64,000 nt of DNA from Marthasterias glacialis (taxonomy: Eukaryota; Echinodermata; Asteroidea; Forcipulatida; Asteriidae): the NCBI GenBank assembly GCA_911728455.2, contig OU452222.1, positions 27,828,923 to 27,892,922 of the forward strand, given 5' to 3'. A program made the position numbers and the translations under genes. The notes below the pieces were generated by a model. The model searched no databases and was not told the DNA's origin. It was given only the letters and a program-made list of their open reading frames with translations. Below are positions 57,116-64,000 of the stretch, one piece after another (the stretch's first letter is position 1; the number at the start of each line of letters is the position of its first letter).

Positions 57116-58134
57116 TCTGCACTTAAAATACTGTGACTTTTTTGTGTAACGACTAACACATGGAGCAAAAAAAAAAAAAATAAAATAAAAATAATAGTTT
57201 ATAAACTGTGATGGTGATTTTCCCCCTTTACAATTATGCGTCCGTAAAATGGACATCGTAAAAAACCAGGAGTCACGTCACGCACGGCCTCGGCTTATCT
57301 CAGATGGTTGTTCGAAAAACACACGCACTATTTGCGACATCGTGACGCAGCATAATATACTGCGAACCTTTTAATGTTAATTTTACGATTGAAACCTTTG
57401 ACGCATGTTTCTGTCTATAGGTATGTAACGAAGAAATGTTTAGAGGCATGTACTTTGTGTGTGTGTCAGGACAATGATCTGCACATAATCTCGCTTGACG
57501 CCTCCGTGTGCTGGCGATGGACGTGTCGTTTGAATGTAGGAGGCATCATCAACACGTGGGGGCCTGCACGGAAACACACGAGTGTTAGTAAAGCGTATAG
57601 CATTTATATTGGATGACGTTTGTCCCATGGACCGAGCTACAAGGGGCCGTTTCGTATCGCAATTTACAGGGGTGTTCCGCCCCCACGTTTACCGGTTTGG
57701 CAAGAAGCCCTAATGGGTCGTGGTTTCCCCCCTTGAGTCTCTTCGTAGTGTAAATATTTGGGCAAGGCAAACACAAGAAGCTGAATAACCAACATGAAAA
57801 TGGGTATTTGGACAAAATGCAAACCCGTTAGATGGGTTATTTGATCACCGTGAACCGTTTGTCATCGGTACAGGAATGATAATTTCCCCCTTAAACACCA
57901 AATGGATTGCAAAATGGACAAAAAGTCCATTACACTACATGAATTTACGGTCTAGAACTTCAGAACTCTGCATAACGGTCAAAAGACTGAACATTTTCAA
58001 AATTACAGCTGCAAAATAAGAAGACAACAAAATAAGGTTCACATTCATACATCGTGTTGTCCTCTGGCTTAGATCAACACAAACCTCCGAATAACGTAAT
58101 AAGATTTGTTTTAATACATTTTGTTTATTTTTTA

Positions 58135-58455
58135 AATGTAATTCGCCCACCATACGGCCCAAAGGCCACTTGAGGTGTGGGCTACTTTTTAAAGGGACAG
58201 AAACCTGCTCCAATGCGCAGAAACAAGACATGGTGAGATATAAACGCAAGTCTCTTCACAGCACAGCTAAAAACAGGGAGGGGTGAATGAATCCGTTGCG
58301 AGACAAACATGACTGCCTCTTCCCCAGAAGCAATTATAGTTAAGTGTCTTGCTGGAGGACACAAGTGTCATGACCGGGATTAGAACCCACATCCCGATGA
58401 CTTAGCCAACGGAACTTGAGTCTGATGCAATAAATCGTTGGGCCACGACACGCTA
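58135..58455 (-). mobile_element. SINE subfamily E, minus copy
   Basis: The reverse complement begins gtgtcgtggcccaacgattt, has ttctaatcccggtcatgaca and the body of the 53.86-kb copy, ending with an A/T-rich tail. Confidence 0.65.
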
Positions 58456-58987
58456 CACTATGTTCTCAGGCCATAAAATAACCAGACTAAAAAAGAATAC
58501 TGTTGAGGTGTTAACGTGGGGCAACAATCAGAATATTACCCCCTCTTTTTGTCTTCTGTGAGTGAGGGGGCAGGCTGGGTACGCACGTGAAAGGGAAACT
58601 AAGGGAAATAGAGGAAAAGTTTAATTCAGGGATGAATACGAAATTAACGAGAACCAACAAATAACAATAAGACTTTATGTGAGAAACAATTCAAACTACG
58701 GAGCAGAGCAACAGGCAACCAATACGAAATGAAACTTAGGTAAGAATGGAACTTGCACAGTTGGAGTTTACCGGCCAACTGCTTTTTAATGATGATTGTT
58801 GCCATGGCTACTGATCATCTGTTATCATCTGGAAGATAACTAACAGTCGATGATTAATCGGGCAGCTTATCTGGCTCAAAGTTTTACATCGGCAGTACAG
58901 CCTTAGGGTGAGAAGTATTTCCGTTTGTATAACACTGTATGGTTTGAGATTTGTTTTTAAATGTATAAATCCTTGATATATGTATAG

Positions 58988-59257
58988 TGCATTCAGGTTG
59001 GCTCAGTGGTTTCTTTCCCTGCCTTTCACCTCTGTGGACCCCGGTTCGAATCCCGGACTGGAGCCTTGCATGTGGATTGGGTTTTCAGTCCCTACCTGAT
59101 TGCGTGGGTTTTCCCTATTCGGGGTTTTCCTCCCACATCTAAAACTGACATTTCTTCATCATCTTCTCTACACAGGTATCTTCATGCCTACAGGTCACAG
59201 TGCAATTAGTCACTTTTGAGGGTGCCTTGGTTTCATTACCAGAAAATATAACAATAA
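58988..59257 (+). mobile_element. tRNA-derived SINE, family B, copy 2
   Basis: Nearly identical to the 35.76-kb copy over its length, with intact ggttcgaatcccgg box B. It is probably a relatively young family. Confidence 0.75.
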
Positions 59258-60084
59258 CTTTGTTTTTAAAATGCACACCAAAACAATAAAATGAGTTCTC
59301 ATCAGGGAGAAATGCAGAATTAAACAAGCGGTAACTTGAGGTAACTCGAAGTCGAACCCCGGATAACCCTGGAGAACCACAAAAAAACCTCAAGGTTTAC
59401 CGCCTAATTTCGAGTTACCGCCTAATTTACCACGAGTTACCGCCTAATTTCGCACTCCTCCTTAAGAGAAAACTCCACAGCAAAGTAGATATAATCACAT
59501 AATACGGTGTATATACCATGCTACCGCAAACAAAACATAAACCTGTGCAAAGCTCAGCAAATATCAAATAAGTTTATCACATTTGCACGAAAATACTGAA
59601 CATCAATATCGTGTTTTGTTAATGACTTTGTGGTAATTCATTATGCTAATTTCGTGTAATGCAAGAAACTAAAAACCCAAATGAGTCATGTCATCTATTT
59701 ATAACAGTAGATACTTTAGGGAATTGTTTCCACAACAACTTTAGAATGGTTGATGATACAGGACAGGACGGTGATGCTAAGAGATGTCCAATCAGGAAGG
59801 ACATAATTATCTATCATCACTTAAAAAAGTCACCCCGAAACGTTCTTTCACACACTGGTTGGATTCAGCCCGGTAAAATGTTACGGGTTTTTTCGAAACC
59901 GCGGCTTGGGCTTGTGGGCTCTGGCTTTGGCTCCGTCAGTTATTGTGAAAACGTGTGAATTTGGCCAAACGGGCGGACGTGTGCCTAAGCCAGAGCCCAA
60001 GCCGAAGACGTTGTTTCGCCAAGGCGTTGGATGTGGCACAATCTGCAGTCATGTGGCTATCTTGTTTTCTCTCCTGAATGTAGA

Positions 60085-60250
60085 GACACGGGGAGGAGGC
60101 CGGTGTGGAAGGAGATTCTGTCCGACCATACGGCGAATCGTGTACTAACTCCTTCTGATAGCGCCCTCTTTTAAATAAACTCCTCCAGCCCACGTTAATT
60201 GACCGTATGGTGGACACATTACCCGGAGGACAGAATACCCTATGACACCG
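60085..60250 (-). repeat. Interspersed repeat, copy 2 (inverse partner at 50.5 kb)
   Basis: On plus it reads ggtgtggaaggagattctgt, ccatacggcgaat, actaactccttctgatagcg and ggtggacacattacc, mirroring the 50.5-kb copy. Confidence 0.55.
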
Positions 60251-60894
60251 GTCCTCTGAAAAGGACGAGCATTCACCACATACAAGAAGATTCACCACAT
60301 ACATAAAGTACAAGGCATGTAATAGTTGTACAACAAAATACAACAACCGGTAGTCTCATTCAAAATATGAGTGACAAAAAGTAGTGGAAAACTACAAAGG
60401 TAACTACAAATTCATACAATGAAAATGAATCAACAAGTGATGGTATGGAAATAATCCTTTCTCTTCTTTTTTTTTGTTACAAAGGGCAATTACTAATAAA
60501 TAATTACAGCTTCAGAGGCAGCTTGAGCTTAAACCGGCAAGGTACGGAATTCCTCTGTTAATCATAGCCAAACTTAAGACATAGGCTAATACAGATGAGG
60601 ATGCAAGAGGCCTTCCCGCTTCAAATTGTGTGTTTGGAACAGGCCTTCCTCTTTTAACTTTTGGCATAGATGAATGCAAGTAAATTAAAGTATGACATTT
60701 GGCTATATACCCCAGATAAAATGTTCTGTGGGCCTACCAATGGTCACCACTACTGCCAGGTACTTAAACATGTAAAATAAAGTAATATTATGCAAACTTA
60801 TGACCCGAATAATTTAATGATAACGTAGAGGGCGCCGGCATTAACAAAAACAAAAACGCATGTAGACTGTCTATTTTTTTCATGTAATAAATCT

Positions 60895-61028
60895 GGGGTG
60901 GATTTCACAAAGCGCTAGGACTAGTCACTCTTATCTCGAGTTAGGAAGAGTAATTTGTCCTAATTTATATAACTTGTCATAAGTTAGGACTAGTCCTAAG
61001 TTAGGACTAGTTTTGTGAAATCCGCCCC
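60895..61028 (+). mobile_element. Palindromic GGATTTCACAAAGCGCTAGGAC element, copy 2
   Basis: It begins ggatttcacaaagcgctagg and ends gactagttttgtgaaatccg. It lies about 400 bp upstream of the SLC6 first exon. Confidence 0.7.
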
Positions 61029-61434
61029 TCAGCAAATAATCTTTTAATTTAGGTATTCAAATATTTTGTCATTTAGGGAAACCTGTCTTTTAAATTCAAA
61101 ACTCTAACTACTTAGTTTTGCTATTACTTCCCCGTCGTAGAAAATGGTCAGTGTTTTAGGTTGCATTGAAACGTTTTTTTTTCCAAAACAAAAGTGCAAT
61201 TGTAAAATTAAACTTCAATCAAAGACGTCTCATTGTGGCCCTGTGTGTGTATAATAGCGGTCAGTGCCTACACAGACTTAAATAATGAATTATTTATGAC
61301 GTGTATTGCTTTGTTGTTTGTACATTTTATACAGTGATATACCGAGTGTGAGATATTGGATACATTTGTGGTAAGCGTGTAAGCCGAGTTCCACATTGCA
61401 TTCGGTGGCTGCTGGTCAAACTTTGGACTACGTC

Positions 61435-61861
61435 ATGGAATTAAATCCAGATAAGACAACGACCCGCTCGGATTCTAAACATGTTCTCGCCAGCAGTGAC
61501 ACGCCACGCTCCGGCTCTGATAGCGGCGGTGGATTCGACAATCCAGGGGCAGATCTCAACGACAGTCACACCACATCCGAGTTGGGGAGGAAGAAGGAAC
61601 GTGGCCACAGTACGTCGACCGGGAAGATGCCAGCGATGGAGATGAAGGTCCCAGCCCGCGAGAAGGACGTGACGTTGGAGTTGGACGGGGCCACGCCGGG
61701 GGAGGTGGTGGAGGTGGCGTTTGTGGCCGACGATGGAGGCACCGGGGACGGACGGGAGACGTGGGGCGGGAAGATTGACTTCTTACTCTCCGTAGTTGGT
61801 TTTGCTGTGGACCTGGCTAACGTATGGAGATTTCCATACTTAGTTTATCGAAATGGTGGAG
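61435..61861 (+). CDS. slc6a: SLC6 monoamine transporter (dopamine/noradrenaline/serotonin type), first coding exon; gene continues off the right edge
   Basis: SLC6 transporters move amines into cells with Na+ and Cl-. The exon encodes 142 residues: a Ser/Gly-rich cytoplasmic N-terminus, then RETW (107-110, the intracellular-gate motif) and transmembrane segment 1, [20 protein letters not shown]. Asp126 in FAVDLANV is the amine-coordinating aspartate found in monoamine transporters and replaced by glycine in GABA and glycine carriers. Asn129 is a sodium ligand in the family. The exon ends in NGG and G before donor gtaggt (phase 1), a common junction before GAFLIPY. The ATG at 61435 is the first in frame and has G at -3 and +4; an in-frame TTG upstream (61396) is not a credible start. 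The next exon is not found before 64000. [14 protein letters not shown] favours the DAT/NET branch. Confidence 0.9.
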
Positions 61862-64000
61862 GTAGGTCAAGAGCTAGAGTAAACATAATTACCAAGTCAA
61901 ACAGGCTTACATTGAAACGTGCGGCATAATGTCAATATTTTCCCACAAGTTCTAAAAATGTTTCTTTAGGTAAATAATGCCAGTCTAAAGGTTCAAATTA
62001 ACACCGGGATACAACGAGTATATTAATACAACTTATATGTAATAATTGCACAATATTATTTTTTACCTCGAGGCACTTTTTGACAACGCTTTTAAAGCCC
62101 AAGCTCAGCATAAGTAAAGTGTTTGTAAAAATGTTTCCGTTCTTTGCACACATGAAGATATATATGTAATAAAACCAACCTGTGAAAATATCAGCTCATT
62201 TCGTTGTTTCATTTGCGAGAAAATGGTAAAAATGCATTCAGCATTTTATACGCATTCTCAGGCAGAGTTTTGATCACACATGAGACGAAATAATGTTTGC
62301 ATTTACTATTGAAAAAACGATAACACTTCAGGCAGAAATATTTGAAGGAAAGTGTTCTACAATCGTTATCTTTATACCATATAAGGTGATGTAAATCTGT
62401 GATGTAAATTTGTTTCTTACCAATGTTGAGCTAGGGCTTTAACCACAGATAATTAAATCACATACGGATAAGGGGATGTTTGTATAATGCACATCGATTA
62501 TTTGATTACTCCTATTGATAACTCATTGATAGTCAGTTTTCTTCAGCCTTAATAAGTGCGTTGCACATCGATTGAAAAAAAAAATTGAATTACTAATTAA
62601 ATTTTAAATTCAGAATGTTTATCGAACGCGTACGATCATGTACATTCTGAGTTGAATTACACTCCCCTGTAATCGTATCTGAATCGGATAAGATAACAAC
62701 ACTGAGTTTCTACAGTCAATTTTGTCACCGTCTAGTTTTTCTTTTTTGAAAATATCTTGTTGGACTTTCATTCCAACTGCTGCATGCCGGACATAACAAC
62801 GGTCAAATAGGTTGTCATGGCCAGACCAAATACGTCACAACACGCTATTGTTATCACAGTGGCCCTTCCTAATCGTCAAGGTTATGTTAATACACAGATA
62901 GAGTCCGGTCACGAACTAGTTGGACAGTGTTAATCCAACCCACGGAGTTGGTTCTTTGCTGGTGTCAGATTTAAAGAAATACGTTGTCTTTAATTTTGTT
63001 TTAGTTATTAAAACGAAATTAAAAACAGGGTGGGGTGGGTCAGATATACCTCGGTTTAGTTTCGATTATCTCTCTGAATGGACAATAGTAATAAAAAACA
63101 CTCGTTTTGTCCACCAGACCACTCTTGCAAAGAGCCACACGGCGGACAATTTTTGTTTAAGTGAAAGACTGATATTTTCAGCTTGAATCATAGTGAAGTT
63201 CCCTCTAATTTCACTCAAAAGGGCGATACACAGTGAGTTTCACTCTTAAAAGAGCCAAAGTTACACCACTCCGTCGAGAGAGTGAATGTTTCACTCTTTT
63301 ACATGCCTTTGACAAACTGTCAATATTTTGTGATTGTTTTTCCGCGGGTAATGAGTCATTCTATATACGCCGTGCAATGCCGAGAGTAGTTTTCTAACAG
63401 AAGACTCGACAAGGGTTCACATCGCCAGCTAATCGCTCTCGTACGTGCAGATTTTTCTATTACCGTAAAGCTAGATTCCGATTCTTACCGTGAGCTACCG
63501 AATCCAGACGAAGATAAGCAGCCCATTAAAATTTGCCCCCAATATACAGATTTTAAAGAAAAAATTAATAACATTTCATTCCAAACTGAATTACCTCGCA
63601 AAAAGTAAGCATTAAGGAAGCTGTCGTAAACGAGGATGAATTACATTAGTTTACGGTAACCAAAGAATCTGATTCTGCATGTCAATATGTTTCTGTGCAT
63701 ATTTTGTTTACTTCTGTATAAAATTCTAGCGGCAATCTTCATTCTCGGTGGTCTTCATTGTGTGTGAGCGAATAATATAGAATACAAGAAAACAATTCTT
63801 TGTAACTCTTGAATTTCATGCAATCACAATTTGGGAGAAAGTTTGTTGAAATTCCATTGAAATTGTACGCCGAGATGAAATATTATAGAGCGCCGAAGGC
63901 ACAAGATGGGGAACTCTGGCTAAAATGTGAAATCCCACTGGACGCTATTTCAGTGAGCAAGTAACTCTATTGATACTACGATAGATCGGTGCAGACAATG
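61862..64000 (+). other. Start of SLC6 intron 1, no further exon seen
   Basis: The sequence is AT-rich. I looked for the expected next SLC6 exon (GAFLIPY-type start, transmembrane segment 2) in all plus frames and did not find it, so the intron extends past the window. Confidence 0.7.

Noticed and set aside
61396..61434. Upstream in-frame start of the SLC6 protein
   Set aside because: The codon at 61396 is TTG. The first ATG is at 61435 with a good start context.

Overview
This 64 kb window looks like a gene-poor stretch of an animal nuclear genome. It is AT-rich and dominated by introns and short interspersed repeats, with no operons and no prokaryotic features. The splice signals (GT..AG), the metazoan genes (Cdt1, a flavin-containing monooxygenase, an SLC6 monoamine transporter) and the many tRNA-derived SINEs and short inverted-repeat transposons suggest an invertebrate deuterostome, most likely an echinoderm. 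That assignment is an inference from repeat style and gene content and was not checked against any database.

Layout. (1) 1-23.5 kb: a plus-strand gene contributes three phase-compatible exons at 8843-11584, including a 24-nt microexon. I do not recognise its product, and both of its ends lie outside what I can see. The rest of this part holds MITEs, SINEs, a 66-bp minisatellite and a family of degenerate ~270-bp repeats. (2) 23.5-25.75 kb, minus strand: a complete flavin-containing monooxygenase of 529 aa in two coding exons, with a poly(A) signal and a probable spliced 5' UTR. (3) 26-33.5 kb: no gene seen. It holds a 656-bp giant palindrome, an adjacent 341-bp MITE and a nested pair of transposons. 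(4) 33.8-49.6 kb, minus strand: a complete replication-licensing gene cdt1, which I assembled as 12 coding exons (743 aa) with every splice site and phase consistent. Its introns carry many repeats, among them a 21-bp minisatellite, a 114-bp tandem repeat, MITEs, SINEs and a tRNA-like hairpin. (5) 50-61 kb: mostly repeats, plus two phase-compatible exon candidates of an unrecognised minus-strand gene (55.65-56.39 kb). (6) 61.4-61.9 kb, plus strand: the first coding exon of an SLC6 monoamine transporter (dopamine/noradrenaline/serotonin type), which runs off the right edge.

The genes do not form a pathway. Cdt1 loads the MCM helicase in the nucleus, FMO oxidises soft nucleophiles at the endoplasmic reticulum, and the SLC6 protein takes up amines at the plasma membrane.

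I found no CRISPR array, no rRNA gene, no convincing functional tRNA gene and no candidate for a wholly new system. The most interesting observations are a Cdt1 PCNA-dependent degron that begins at the initiator methionine, the nested TTAA transposons, the giant palindrome whose arm recurs inside a cdt1 intron, and the face-to-face tRNA-like hairpin.
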